From Phycisphaeraceae bacterium (GTDB lineage: Bacteria > Planctomycetota > Phycisphaerae > Phycisphaerales > UBA1924): a stretch of DNA of 64,000 bases. This document shows, one piece after another, positions 1 through 9,686 of the stretch. The first letter of the stretch is position 1; each line of letters starts with the position of its first letter. Position numbers and translations under genes: made by a program. The notes under the pieces were generated by a model that was not told the origin of the DNA, searched no databases, and saw only the letters and a program-made list of their open reading frames with translations. The stretch spans positions 248,001-312,000 of the forward strand of contig JAHBWW010000005.1 of the NCBI GenBank assembly GCA_019636795.1, read 5' to 3'.

Positions 1-1919
1 CGCCCGCCATGCACACCTGGCCCCGGGCCGATGTCCAGCACCCAGTCGGCCGCGCGGATCATGTCCTCGTCGTGCTCGACCACCAGCACCGTGTTGCCGA
101 TGTCGGTCAAGTGACGCAGCGTGCGGATCAGGCGGTCATTGTCGCGCTGGTGCAGCCCGATCGTCGGCTCGTCAAGCACGTAGCACGCGCCGACCAGCCC
201 GCTGCCGACCTGCGTCGCCAGCCGGATCCGCTGGGCCTCGCCGCCCGAGAGCGTCGCCGTGCGCCGATCCAACGACAGGTACTCGAGCCCGACACTCGTC
301 AGAAACCGCAGACGATTGCCGACTTCGCGCACGATCGGTTCCGCGATCACCATTTGCTCTGTCGAGAGTTCAAGCCCATCAATGAACGCAATGGCATCAT
401 CGATGTTCAGTCGGCTCAGTTCCGCGATATTCAGTTCATGTCCGTCGTGCTTCGGCCTGCCGATCACACTCGCGCTCAGAGCACGGCTCGTATCCGCACC
501 ATGCTTCGACCGAACCAGCACATGCAGCGCCTCGATCTTGAGCCGGTCACCGTTGCACTCAGGGCAGACATGCTCAGCCTGAAACTGGTGCAGATGCTCC
601 TTCACCCACGTCGATTCTGTCTTGTGGAACCACGCATCGAGCATCGGCATCACGCCGTCCCAGCCCTTGCCGCCGCGCATCAGCACTTCGTAGGTTGCGG
701 GTTCGAGCTGCCCGATCGGTGTCGAGCCATGCACGCCGTGCGCCCGGCAGAAGCGCTTGAGCGCGCGGGGGTAGATCATCCCGCCCGGGCCATTCTTCTT
801 CCACGGCGCGATCGCTCCCGAAAGCAGCCCCTTGTCCATATCCGGGACCACGAGATCTTCATCAAACTCCAGAATCGAACCAAGTCCGTGACAGGTCGGG
901 CATGCGCCGAACGGGCTGTTGAAACTGAACAGCCGCGGGCTGAGTTCATCGAGCGATATCTCCGGATGATCCGGGTCTGCAAAGTTCGTTGAATAGGTCT
1001 GGTCTGTCCACCCGTTTTTTTCACTCTCGGCGGCGGCTTCGGTCGCGATCACAACAGTGCCCGCAGCCAGCTTGATCGCTGCTTCAATCGACTCGGCCAG
1101 CCGCTGGCGTGCATCGGCCTTGATCGTGATGCGATCCACAACTGCATCAACATCGTGTTTCTTGTGCCGATGCAGATTCAGCGGGTTCTCGTTCTCGTTT
1201 TTGAGCACTTCGCGCAGGTCCACGATGTCTCCGTTGACTCGCGCACGCGTCCACCCCTGCTTGAACAGGTCTTCGAGCACATCGCGATGCAATCCCTTGC
1301 GCCCGCGCACGACGGGCGCAAGCACCATCAGTCGCGTCCCTTCAGCCAGGCGCATCACCGCGTCCACGATCTGCGAAGCGCTCGTCGCTTCGATGAGCCG
1401 CCCCGAACGCTCGACAACTGTCCCGTCCTTCTTTGTCTTGGTCACCGCCCAACTGCGTGGCACGCCGCAGCGTGCGAATAGCAACCGCAGATAGTCATAG
1501 ATCTCCGTCGTCGTCGCGACGGTCGATCGCGGGTTGTGCGCACTCGAACGCTGCTCGATGGCGATGGTGGGGGGGATGCCCTCGACCTCATCGACATCGG
1601 GCTTCTTGAGCTGATCGAGAAACTGCCGCGCGTAGGCCGACAGCGACTCCATGTACTTCCTCTGCCCCTCAGCGAAGATCGTGTCGAACGCCAGCGAGCT
1701 CTTGCCTGATCCCGAGAGCCCAGTGATGACCACCAGCCGATCGCGCGGGATCGTCACGTCGATGTTGGCCAGGTTGTGCTCGCGTGCGCCGCGCACATGA
1801 ATGAACCGCTCGCTCTGGGTGGGCACCAGCGCGGGTGCGGGCATGGGTTCAACCGGTTTGGGTTCAATCATGGCTTGGGTTGCTTGTCGCTTGGTTCGCG
1901 AAGTGGTTCGCGTGGTCAT
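1..1919 (-). CDS. uvrA: UvrA, excinuclease ABC subunit A (N-terminal two thirds; runs off the left edge)
   Basis: Damage-sensing ATPase of nucleotide excision repair, working with UvrB. About 639 residues are visible in one open frame. After a ~27-residue extension come the first Walker A (GLSGSGKSS), the UvrB-binding region, the ABC signature [11 protein letters not shown], the Walker [11 protein letters not shown] and the segment [20 protein letters not shown] close to the edge. The second ATPase half lies outside the window. Start: ATG at 1917-1919, preceded by GAGGAG eight bases upstream. Oddity: in the first zinc finger the leading CxxC is replaced by DPDH (around residues 310-313), whereas the following ACPTC is kept. 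Family assignment is certain. Confidence 0.97.
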   Translation of the reverse strand, partial: MTTRTTSRTKRQATQAMIEPKPVEPMPAPALVPTQSERFIHVRGAREHNLANIDVTIPRDRLVVITGLSGSGKSSLAFDTIFAEGQRKYMESLSAYARQFLDQLKKPDVDEVEGIPPTIAIEQRSSAHNPRSTVATTTEIYDYLRLLFARCGVPRSWAVTKTKKDGTVVERSGRLIEATSASQIVDAVMRLAEGTRLMVLAPVVRGRKGLHRDVLEDLFKQGWTRARVNGDIVDLREVLKNENENPLNLHRHKKHDVDAVVDRITIKADARQRLAESIEAAIKLAAGTVVIATEAAAESEKNGWTDQTYSTNFADPDHPEISLDELSPRLFSFNSPFGACPTCHGLGSILEFDEDLVVPDMDKGLLSGAIAPWKKNGPGGMIYPRALKRFCRAHGVHGSTPIGQLEPATYEVLMRGGKGWDGVMPMLDAWFHKTESTWVKEHLHQFQAEHVCPECNGDRLKIEALHVLVRSKHGADTSRALSASVIGRPKHDGHELNIAELSRLNIDDAIAFIDGLELSTEQMVIAEPIVREVGNRLRFLTSVGLEYLSLDRRTATLSGGEAQRIRLATQVGSGLVGACYVLDEPTIGLHQRDNDRLIRTLRHLTDIGNTVLVVEHDEDMIRAADWVLDIGPGPGVHGG

Positions 1920-2028
1920 GCACGGATCTCCTCGACGCTGAGGGTAGGTCGTTGGTCGGGGAGGGCGAGTGGGTGAAACCAAATGCAACACAATCCCAGC
2001 TAGCAAACACTAGCCAAGGAGTTTCACA

Positions 2029-2199
2029 ATGCCCGGGCACTCTCAATTCTTCGAGCCAATAGTCGTTAGTCAGCACGCTGCGCGATATCTTTCAATCGCA
2101 TACCGCAGCCTGATCGCGATCATTTTGCTAGCTGCGCCGGCTCTCATTCTTGGCATTGTCGGGGTGGTCTTCAGGGGCCTTGCTCGACCGAAGGCGTAG
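2029..2199 (+). CDS. Small single-pass membrane protein (56 aa), unrecognised
   Basis: An ATG seven bases after a perfect AAGGAG (2016-2021) opens a 56-codon frame. It encodes a polar N-terminus (MPGHSQFFEP), a single strongly hydrophobic segment at about residues 29-49 (IAIILLAAPALILGIVGVVF) and a short basic end (RGLARPKA). This is the usual shape of a bacterial small membrane protein. Its last 29 bases overlap the end of the convergent gene at 2171-2377. The ideal ribosome site and the clean transmembrane segment favour a real gene, but the small size and lack of a known family leave doubt. Confidence 0.5.
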   Translation: MPGHSQFFEPIVVSQHAARYLSIAYRSLIAIILLAAPALILGIVGVVFRGLARPKA

Positions 2200-2377
2200 A
2201 CCCGGTCGAATCCTCGCGCTGTTCGATCTGTCGCGACTCAGCCTCCTGCGCCCGCAACGCCATCTGCTTCTTCGCCTGGAACATCCCCAGTAGCATCAGC
2301 CCGACCGCGATGCCAAGCGCGTAGTACCCCAGGCGTCGCAAGAAGCCCCCGGATTCCTGAGGTGGTGCAGTGGTCAT
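2171..2377 (-). CDS. Small membrane-anchored protein downstream of uvrB (68 aa)
   Basis: Encodes a short N-terminal cytoplasmic piece, one transmembrane helix at about residues 14-33 (YYALGIAVGLMLLGMF) and a charged, Gln/Glu-rich tail. The frame is open further upstream into uvrB, but the ATG at 2375-2377 lies 58 bases after the uvrB stop and is preceded by AAGGGG, so this start is preferred. It is probably cotranscribed with uvrB. No family is recognised. Its end overlaps the convergent small gene at 2029-2199. Confidence 0.65.
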   Translation of the reverse strand: MTTAPPQESGGFLRRLGYYALGIAVGLMLLGMFQAKKQMALRAQEAESRQIEQREDSTGSTPSVEQGP

Positions 2378-2435
2378 GCTCAAGATTAGCCCCTTTCCTG
2401 CCTCGCGAGCATTGCCTCCTCCAGAACGAGTCCGC

Positions 2436-4670
2436 TCAATGCGGCCTCTTCTTCGGACGCCTCGGTCGCTTTCCACCCTGCGAGACACGCTTGAGCGACT
2501 CGACCACCTGCGATCGACGCAGCATGAGCGAGCCTTCCTCAGCCTGCGCCTGTCCGATCAACTCTCGCACGATCCCGGTCTGATCGCGCAGCGACGCCGC
2601 CTTTTCGAACTCGAGCGATTCGGCCGCTTCGAGCATCTCGGCTTCCAGTTCTGCAAGCAGGATCGACGCTTCGAGCAAAGGCTCGTCCGAATCGACAGCC
2701 GCCCGCGCAGTCTTGCGAGCCTTCAGTTCTGCTTCGATACCGCGGCGGATCGATTTCTCGATTGTCCTGGGTGTAATCCCGTGCTGCTCGTTGTAGGCGA
2801 TCTGCTTCGCACGCCGGCGTTCGGTTTCCTCGATCGCAGCCCGCATCGCGGGGGTCATATTGTCGGCATACATCACCACCATCGAGTTGACGTTGCGTGC
2901 TGCTCGTCCCATTTGCTGGATCAGACTCGTCGCGCTGCGCAGAAACCCTTCCTTGTCGGCATCAAGCACACACACCAGCGAAACCTCCGGCAGGTCGAGC
3001 CCCTCGCGCAGCAGGTTTACACCCACGAGCACATCAAACTCGCCTTCGCGCAGGTCCGTCAGAATCTCAACCCGTTCGAGCGTCTCGATCTCCGAGTGCA
3101 GATACCGCACGCGCACGCCGTTCTTGTCGAGATAGTTCGTCAGATCTTCGCACAACCGTTTCGTCAGTGCCGTCACCAGGACGCGCTCGCCGCGCTGGGC
3201 CCGCTCGCGACACCGCGACAGCAGATCCGCAACTTGCCCGCGTGCAGGGTGAATTTCCACGCGTGGATCAATGAGCCCCGTCGGACGGATCACCTGCTCG
3301 GCGATCTCACCCCCCACGCGCTCCAGTTCGTACGGGCCAGGCGTCGCGCTGACATACAACACCTGAGGCACAATCGACTCAAACTCCTCGAATCGCAGCG
3401 GCCGATTGTCCAGCGCCGAAGGCAGCCGAAACCCATGCTCGATGAGCACCACTTTGCGCGCCCGATCGCCGTTGTACATCGCACGTACCTGCGGCAGCGT
3501 AACGTGCGATTCGTCGATGATCAGCAGCCAGTCCTTGTAGTTTCGACGCAGATCGAGCGACGCACCCGGCCGGACGATATCTCCGCCCTCGATCACCGGA
3601 GCGCCGACCATCGGCGCGGATGCTGGCGGCGCAAAGTCGAAGTAGTCCATCAGCGTGTATGGCCTCTCGCCCGCCTCGCGTCCATCCATGTATCGACTGT
3701 AATTCTCGATCCCCGAGCAGAATCCCATCTCCTGAATCATCTCGAGGTCGTACTTCGTACGCGCCAGCAGCCGTTGAGCTTCGAGCAACTTGCCCTGGCT
3801 GCGAAGCTCCATCACACGTTGATCGAGCTCAGCGCGAATGCCCTCAATCGCGGCTCCCAACTGGTCCTCGGGCATCACATAATGCACCGCCGGAAAGAGG
3901 AAAACCTGCTTTTCTTCAGCCAGCAACTCGCCCGAAACGGGGTTGATGAGTTCGATCTTTTCGATCTCGTCACCAAAGAGCTCGAGGCGGATCGCGAACT
4001 TTTCGTATGCAGGCCACACATCGACCGTGTCGCCCCGCACGCGAAACTGCCCGCGCTTCCATTCGATCTCGGAGCGCTGATACTGCATCGCGCTGAGTGA
4101 CAGAAAGAACTCGCGGCGATCAATCGCCGATCCTCGCGTGATCGTCATGACTTTCTGTGAGTACGCCAGCGGCGAACCGAGGCCGAAAATGCACGAGACA
4201 CTCGCCACCACAATCGTGTCGCGCCGACTCAGCAGGTTGCTCGTGGCAGCAAGGCGAAGTTGGTCAAGATCATCGTTGCGGCTCGAGTCCTTTTCGATAT
4301 AGATGTCGCGCGCCGCGATGTAGGCCTCGGGCTGGTAGAAGTCGTAGTAACTTACGAAATAGTTGACGCTGTTGTGCGGAAAGAACGCCCGCAACTCCTC
4401 AAACAACTGCGCTGCCAACGTCTTGTTGTGACTGACGATCAACGCCGGCTTGCCAAGCTCCGCAATCACGTTCGCCATCGTGAAGGTCTTGCCTGTGCCC
4501 GTCGCGCCAAGCAGACACGAAGCCTGCGCTCCCGAGCGCACACGTTGCACGATCCGAGCAATCGCCTCGGGTTGATCCCCCATCGGGCGAAACGGGCTCT
4601 CCAAGCGGTACAAACTGTGCGTCGCGGGCTCCATCGTGTCTACGGTAGTCAGGTTCTGCCCATCACTCAC
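2436..4670 (-). CDS. uvrB: UvrB, excinuclease ABC subunit B
   Basis: DNA-loading helicase-like subunit of nucleotide excision repair. Seen in order: Walker A GATGTGKT (about residues 55-62), the beta-hairpin region YYDFYQPEAYIA, the DEAD-like box IIDESHVTLPQ, motif IV-VI blocks including VGVNLLREGLDLPEV and QQMGRAARN, and a C-terminal UVR motif (LEAEMLEAAESLEFEKAASLRD split across residues ~690-712) that contacts UvrA/UvrC. At 744 residues it is longer than the usual ~670. About 33 extra residues (roughly 345-378) precede the DESH box, where other UvrB proteins have a short loop. No good ribosome site precedes the ATG. The next gene on this strand, towards lower coordinates, is a small membrane protein. 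Confidence 0.98.
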   Translation of the reverse strand: MSDGQNLTTVDTMEPATHSLYRLESPFRPMGDQPEAIARIVQRVRSGAQASCLLGATGTGKTFTMANVIAELGKPALIVSHNKTLAAQLFEELRAFFPHNSVNYFVSYYDFYQPEAYIAARDIYIEKDSSRNDDLDQLRLAATSNLLSRRDTIVVASVSCIFGLGSPLAYSQKVMTITRGSAIDRREFFLSLSAMQYQRSEIEWKRGQFRVRGDTVDVWPAYEKFAIRLELFGDEIEKIELINPVSGELLAEEKQVFLFPAVHYVMPEDQLGAAIEGIRAELDQRVMELRSQGKLLEAQRLLARTKYDLEMIQEMGFCSGIENYSRYMDGREAGERPYTLMDYFDFAPPASAPMVGAPVIEGGDIVRPGASLDLRRNYKDWLLIIDESHVTLPQVRAMYNGDRARKVVLIEHGFRLPSALDNRPLRFEEFESIVPQVLYVSATPGPYELERVGGEIAEQVIRPTGLIDPRVEIHPARGQVADLLSRCRERAQRGERVLVTALTKRLCEDLTNYLDKNGVRVRYLHSEIETLERVEILTDLREGEFDVLVGVNLLREGLDLPEVSLVCVLDADKEGFLRSATSLIQQMGRAARNVNSMVVMYADNMTPAMRAAIEETERRRAKQIAYNEQHGITPRTIEKSIRRGIEAELKARKTARAAVDSDEPLLEASILLAELEAEMLEAAESLEFEKAASLRDQTGIVRELIGQAQAEEGSLMLRRSQVVESLKRVSQGGKRPRRPKKRPH

Positions 4671-4849
4671 GTTCTTCGGGTTGTCGCGGATCCGCCAGCC
4701 CGATAGTTTCGAATGTGTGGCAGGGGAGCACGCATCAAGCGCGCTTGTTGAGGGATTCTGTCGATTCCGTTTCTACCGACGCACGATCCGAGGGGGATCT
4801 GGTCAGTGGGCGGAATCTGTCTCGTTTCATCGCTTGAAGGGGAAGTCTT

Positions 4850-7381
4850 ATGCATTATCGGACGTCTTTGTTCCCGGCGGTCGCCCTGTATGCAGGGTTG
4901 GCTGCTCCAATAGCGTGCGCGCAACTGCTCGAACCCGCGCCCGCCTGCACGATTGCCTGCGAGCACGAGGCTGATCAGTTCACTGATCTTCTGACCGCAG
5001 AACTCGAGCGTCAGCTGTTCTCAATGTTGCCACGCGACCATCAGGCGGCGATCCTGACGGCATCGCCCTCAGCTGTTTGTGAGCGTCTGCCCGATGACGC
5101 CGAGCCTGCCGATGTCCGCTACGAGCACGTGCGAGGGTACATCAGTCAAGCTGGTTATGAGGGCATGCCGGTCGGCCGTCGATTCATGCTCGCCAGTTCC
5201 GTCCGCCGGGCCATCGATGGCATGCCTCCAATGGCCCTCTGCTTCGAGCCGGGCAGTGTCACAGAAGAAGAAGCCTGGGCATTCAGCCTCGCACTCTTTG
5301 GCGACAATGCCCGCTTTCAGCAGACCGGTCGCTGGACCAGCACCGCATACAGCGGGGGCGGACTCTCGCAGGGCACACCCACCATCATTTCCTACTCGTT
5401 CCCTCCTGACGGCACGTTTATTCCAAACATCGGCGTCGGGGTCGGCAGCGGGCCCAACACTCTCAATGCATGGCTCAACGGAATCTACGGGAACTCATCG
5501 GTCTGGCTCCCTCACTTTCACGGCGTCTTTGACCGCTGGGCACAACTCACCGGCCTCTCGTATGTCTACGAACCCAATGACGACGGCGTCAACATGAATC
5601 AGAATGCCGGTGTTCAAGGCGTTCGCGGCGATGTCCGCATCGGTGCCTTCGATTTTCAGAACGACGGCAATGGCGGTGTTCTTGCCTACAACAACTTCCC
5701 GCAAGACGGCGACATGGTCTTTGACGCCTTTGACACCTTTTACAACAACACCGGCAGCAACTCGCTTCGCCTTCGCAATGTCATCTCTCACGAGCACGGT
5801 CACGGCCTGGGCATGCTTCACGTCTGCCCCGCCAATGGCACCAAACTCATGGAGCCGTTTGTCAGCACCGCATACGTCGGGCCTCAGATTGACGACATTC
5901 TCAATGGCCAGCGCCACTACGGCGACCCGTACGAGCACAACGACACCATCGCAACCGCCACGAACATCGGCACCCCGCCTGCGTTTGGCACGCTTATTCA
6001 GAACATCAGCATCGACGACAACTCCGATATCGACTACTTCGCGGTGCAGGCCAATGTGCCGGCGCAACTCTTCGTGCTCATCACGCCCCGCGGCGGTGAA
6101 TACCAGCAGGGCACGCAGACCCAGGCCTGCAATACCGGCACTTTGACCAACTACAACAATATCCACAACCTCAGCCTTCAGATCATCGCTTCCGACGGAA
6201 CCACGGTGCTTGCGAACGTCAACGACAATCCCGCGGGAGGTTCCGAAACAGCAACAGTTCTCGTCTCCACACCAGGAACCTACTACGTTCGCGTCGCGGG
6301 CGACAACACCAACAGCATCCAGCTCTATGACATCTCGATCAATCTCTTGCCCGCGCCCCCGTTGCTGCTCACTATTCCCAACGGCACGCCGGACCTCGTT
6401 GCCCCTGGCGTGAGTGCATCATTCGATGTTCAGATCACCAGCGTCTCGCAGACGGTCGCCTCGGCGCAACTCTTCACGCGCGTCAATGGCGGTTCGTATC
6501 AGGCGACAAACCTGACCGATCTTGGTGGCGGGGCATACCTCGCGCAACTTCCCGCGTTCAACTGCGACGATCAGCCCGAGTTCTATGTCCAGGCGACTGG
6601 TTCTGGCGGGTTCGTTGTGACTGCTCCCGACAACGGGGCCACGAATCCGCTCGGTCTCTTCGTCGGCGTCGTCGACCTCGTCTTCAATGACAACGGCGAA
6701 ACCAACCCCGGCTGGACTGTCAGCGGCTCGGTCACGGACGGCGCTTGGGAGCGCGGCGTACCCGTCGGAGGCGGCACCCGCGGCGATCCACCAACTGATG
6801 CAGATGGTTCAGGCGCGTGCTGGCTCACCGCAAATCGCGCAGGGGACAGCGATATTGACAACGGATGCACAGTCCTGACCAGCCCCGTTCTCGACGCATC
6901 CAACCCCGAAGCAGTGCTCTCATACTGGCGCTGGTTCTCCAACAACTTCGGCGCCAACCCCAATCAGGACACCATGACCGTCGAAGTCTCCAGCAACAAC
7001 GGCTCCACATGGACCACTCTCGAAATCGTCGGCCCCGCAACGTCTGAATCTGGTGGAGGCTGGTTCTACAAGTCCTTCCGTGTCGCTGACTTTGTCGCAT
7101 CGACCAACCAGTTCCGCGTTCGCTTCATCGCTTGCGACAATGGCGGCGGATCGGTCGTCGAAGCGGGAGTCGACGGCATCAGTCTGGCTGCAACCACCTG
7201 CGAGCAGGATGACTGCCCGGCAGATTTCAATGGTGATGGCGAAGTTGACTTCTTCGACGTTCAGGCTTTCCTGGGTGCGTTCACGGCCCAGCAGCCCGCT
7301 GCCGATCTCAATGGCGATCAGAAGTTCGACTTCTTCGACGTGCAGATCTTCCTGGGCATCTTCGCAGCCGGTTGTCCGTGA
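4850..7381 (+). CDS. Secreted M10-type metalloprotease with PPC domain and dockerin-like tail
   Basis: Exported protein of 843 residues. A signal peptide (residues 1-24, ending ACA|QLLE) is followed by a matrixin-like catalytic domain. The zinc motif HEHGHGLGMLH lies near residue 315, and a Met-turn-like LMEPF follows. Next come a bacterial pre-peptidase C-terminal (PPC) domain starting at DPYEHNDTIATA, a beta-sandwich region, a MAM/jelly-roll-like region (DGAWERGVP to about residue 780) and a final tail with two dockerin-like calcium loops, DFNGDGEVDFFDVQ and DLNGDQKFDFFDVQ. Dockerin-type tails are common on planctomycete exported proteins. Substrate unknown. The gene is divergent from uvrB, 179 bp apart, and ends in a strong terminator. 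Confidence 0.93.
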   Translation: MHYRTSLFPAVALYAGLAAPIACAQLLEPAPACTIACEHEADQFTDLLTAELERQLFSMLPRDHQAAILTASPSAVCERLPDDAEPADVRYEHVRGYISQAGYEGMPVGRRFMLASSVRRAIDGMPPMALCFEPGSVTEEEAWAFSLALFGDNARFQQTGRWTSTAYSGGGLSQGTPTIISYSFPPDGTFIPNIGVGVGSGPNTLNAWLNGIYGNSSVWLPHFHGVFDRWAQLTGLSYVYEPNDDGVNMNQNAGVQGVRGDVRIGAFDFQNDGNGGVLAYNNFPQDGDMVFDAFDTFYNNTGSNSLRLRNVISHEHGHGLGMLHVCPANGTKLMEPFVSTAYVGPQIDDILNGQRHYGDPYEHNDTIATATNIGTPPAFGTLIQNISIDDNSDIDYFAVQANVPAQLFVLITPRGGEYQQGTQTQACNTGTLTNYNNIHNLSLQIIASDGTTVLANVNDNPAGGSETATVLVSTPGTYYVRVAGDNTNSIQLYDISINLLPAPPLLLTIPNGTPDLVAPGVSASFDVQITSVSQTVASAQLFTRVNGGSYQATNLTDLGGGAYLAQLPAFNCDDQPEFYVQATGSGGFVVTAPDNGATNPLGLFVGVVDLVFNDNGETNPGWTVSGSVTDGAWERGVPVGGGTRGDPPTDADGSGACWLTANRAGDSDIDNGCTVLTSPVLDASNPEAVLSYWRWFSNNFGANPNQDTMTVEVSSNNGSTWTTLEIVGPATSESGGGWFYKSFRVADFVASTNQFRVRFIACDNGGGSVVEAGVDGISLAATTCEQDDCPADFNGDGEVDFFDVQAFLGAFTAQQPAADLNGDQKFDFFDVQIFLGIFAAGCP

Positions 7382-7411
7382 TGTTTTGAAACTTCAGATC
7401 AATCGACCTTC

Positions 7412-7435
7412 AAGCCCCCTTCGTGGGGGCTTTTT
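7412..7435 (+). terminator. Rho-independent terminator after the metalloprotease gene
   Basis: AAGCCCCC, a five-base loop TTCGT, then GGGGGCTT running into a T tract. The perfect 8-bp GC-rich stem lies 31 bases after the stop codon. It sits between convergent genes and could serve mgtE only weakly, because the complementary strand has just AAs after the stem. Confidence 0.9.
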
Positions 7436-7459
7436 CATGCGCTCAACTCTGCACTCACC

Positions 7460-8848
7460 TCAGAGCACCGTGCCTCGCAACAGCAGCATGGCCACGGCGA
7501 AGTAAATCGTGAGTCCGCTCACATCCATCAGCGTCGCCACGAGTGGCGTGCTCGAAGTCGCCGGGTCAAGCCCCACCCGCCGCAAAAGAATGGGCAGCAT
7601 CGAACCCACAATCGTTGCCCACGACACGATCAGCAACACCGAGAGCCCCACGGTGGCACCAATGGCCGTGGCTTCCGTTGTGGTCACAAAACCGAACGCG
7701 CTGGCAACCGCCACGGTCACAAATCCAAGCACCGCCAGCGAAAACCCGAGTCCCAGACCTGTAAGCAACTCTCGCCTTACTACGTGCCACCAATCCGAAA
7801 CGCCCACTTCGCCAAGCGACAGTGCCCGCACAAGGATCGTCGCAGCCTGGCTGCCCGTGTTGCCGCCGCAACTGATCACCAGCGGAATAAACGAGGCCAA
7901 CACAATCGCCTTGTTCAGTTGATCCTCGAAGATATTGATCACCCCGATTGTGCCGACCTGCATCACAAACAGCAGCGACAGCCATCCGCCACGTTTGCGA
8001 ATCATCGTGCGGTAGCCGACGTTCATGTACGGCTCATCGAGCGCCGCCAGACCGCCCAGCTTGTGCACGTCTTCCGTGAACTCTTCTTCGGCCACGTCCG
8101 CGACGTCGTCGAAGGTCACGATTCCGACCAGGACGCCTCGCGAATCGACCACCGGCAGGGCGGTCCGGTCATACCGGCCCATCAGCCGAACCGCTTCCTC
8201 GCGGTCATGGGTCGCATTGAGCGCGACATATTCGTCGTCCATCAGCGATTCGATGGTGTCCTCGGGCCTAGCGAGCAGAATGTCACGGATTTTGATGTCG
8301 TCGATCAATCGGCTTCCTCGATCGATCACAAACACCCAGTTCACAGTTTCTGCGTGCTGGCCCCATTCCCTGATGTGGTCGAGCGTCCGCGCGACCGTCC
8401 ACTCCGGGCGCACTCTCACATAATCCGGCGTCATCAGTCGCCCGACGCTCTCGGCCGGGTAGCCGAGAATGGTCTGCGTCACGCGCCGCGTCTCAGGATC
8501 GAGCCTCTGCAGGATCTGCTGCGCCACTTCTGCCGGAAGTTCATCGAGCAGTCTCGCCCGGTCGTCGGGCTCCATCTCCTCGATCACGCGCGCCGAACGC
8601 TCATCGCCGAGCAGTTCGATCAAATGCTCCTGATGGTCCGGCGAGAGCTCCGCAAAAACCAGCGCCGCCTCATCGCGAGGGAGCACCCGAAACGCAAGTG
8701 CCGCGTGCGGGCCATCAAGTTCTTCGATCAGTTCCGCAGCATCCGCCGCCGCAAGCGACCGAAGCCCTTCGCGCACCTCGCGATACTCCCCGGCCTCGAG
8801 CAGTTCCTTGATGTCAGGCACCAGAAGATGTGTCATCGGGCTGGTCAT
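7460..8848 (-). CDS. mgtE: MgtE-family magnesium transporter
   Basis: Inner-membrane Mg2+ channel/transporter of 462 residues. Visible: the N-terminal superhelical MgtE_N domain (LSPDHQEHLIELLGDE, LLDELPAEVAQQIL), two CBS domains (GRLMTPDYVRVRP at about 140; DRTALPVVDSRGVLVGIVT at about 225) that sense cytosolic Mg2+, a linker helix, and five transmembrane segments with the signature PLVISCGGNTGSQAAT near residue 320. Its start overlaps the end of the PIG-L gene by four bases (ATGA), so the two are translationally coupled, with mgtE second. Length and domain order match the family. Confidence 0.97.
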   Translation of the reverse strand: MTSPMTHLLVPDIKELLEAGEYREVREGLRSLAAADAAELIEELDGPHAALAFRVLPRDEAALVFAELSPDHQEHLIELLGDERSARVIEEMEPDDRARLLDELPAEVAQQILQRLDPETRRVTQTILGYPAESVGRLMTPDYVRVRPEWTVARTLDHIREWGQHAETVNWVFVIDRGSRLIDDIKIRDILLARPEDTIESLMDDEYVALNATHDREEAVRLMGRYDRTALPVVDSRGVLVGIVTFDDVADVAEEEFTEDVHKLGGLAALDEPYMNVGYRTMIRKRGGWLSLLFVMQVGTIGVINIFEDQLNKAIVLASFIPLVISCGGNTGSQAATILVRALSLGEVGVSDWWHVVRRELLTGLGLGFSLAVLGFVTVAVASAFGFVTTTEATAIGATVGLSVLLIVSWATIVGSMLPILLRRVGLDPATSSTPLVATLMDVSGLTIYFAVAMLLLRGTVL

Positions 8849-9639
8849 GACACCGGAGGGTAGCCCACCTTGACCCCATCCTGTCGGTCTGCAACCAGCG
8901 AATCAAGGCTCCAGAGCCCGATGGGTTCCCTGGTATGAAACGCCTCGCCCGACTCGACTCCGATGCGGCTGCCGAAGTAGCGCGCCGCCGCCGCCACCCA
9001 CTCGACCACTGCGCGGTTCTTCTCCGGCAGCACGAACTGCGTGTGATACGCACGAATCGAGTCGATCTTGAGATCCAGCAGCCCCGATACATCAATCACG
9101 AAACTCGGGTCAGCCACCCATCGCAGGTGCGTCGCGTAGTAGTAGAACATCCACCTGGGGTAGATCGGAGGCCCGACTTCAAACCTCCGGCCCGTCCAGC
9201 CATCCACCGGCGCGGGCATCTCGACCTTGCTCAGTTTCGCATCGAAGCGGGCATCCTCGGCGATGCGTGTCACCGCCCGGTGGTCCGGGTGCGCGTCTTC
9301 CGGATATGGCACGAAGATCACCTCGGCCTGATGCGCCCGAATCACGCCCGCGACGGCATGCCGCGCTTCGATCGTGTGCTCCACGAACCGATTGGGCAGG
9401 CCGAGCAGCAGGCGTTGCACCGGTTTGCTTCCCGGGAACGCCTGCGGGTCAGGGCTGAGCACTTTCAACGCTGCCTGTGCCTCGGCCTTGCGCGTCGCTT
9501 CATCACCAAACGGCGTCGGCTCACCGTTGGTGACATCGAGCAGCAGCACATCGTGCCCCTGCCGGGCGAAGCGCGCAATCGTGCCGCCCATGCCCAGTTC
9601 CTGATCATCCGGATGAGGCCCAACAACCAGTATTCTCAT
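8845..9639 (-). CDS. PIG-L/LmbE-family deacetylase
   Basis: Zinc-dependent N-deacetylase family acting on N-acetylglucosaminyl-type substrates. The motif GPHPDD at residues 7-12 and EDAHPDHRAV near residue 120 supply the metal ligands. The preferred start is ATG 9637-9639 (MRILVVGPHPDD), which gives 264 residues; the frame is open upstream and an ATG at 9663 is possible. No Shine-Dalgarno is seen, but TACGCT lies five bases before the start, like other leaderless candidates here. It overlaps mgtE by four bases. The actual substrate cannot be read from sequence. Confidence 0.92.
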   Translation of the reverse strand: MRILVVGPHPDDQELGMGGTIARFARQGHDVLLLDVTNGEPTPFGDEATRKAEAQAALKVLSPDPQAFPGSKPVQRLLLGLPNRFVEHTIEARHAVAGVIRAHQAEVIFVPYPEDAHPDHRAVTRIAEDARFDAKLSKVEMPAPVDGWTGRRFEVGPPIYPRWMFYYYATHLRWVADPSFVIDVSGLLDLKIDSIRAYHTQFVLPEKNRAVVEWVAAAARYFGSRIGVESGEAFHTREPIGLWSLDSLVADRQDGVKVGYPPVS

Positions 9640-9686
9640 GCCTGAGCGTAGGGGCGAAGGCATCGGCCATCGGAGACCATCGCGGG

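Noticed and set aside
2370-4100. Long + strand open frame (576 codons) opposite uvrB
   Set aside because: It is the shadow of uvrB: no recognisable content, no ribosome site, and the minus strand has all UvrB motifs.
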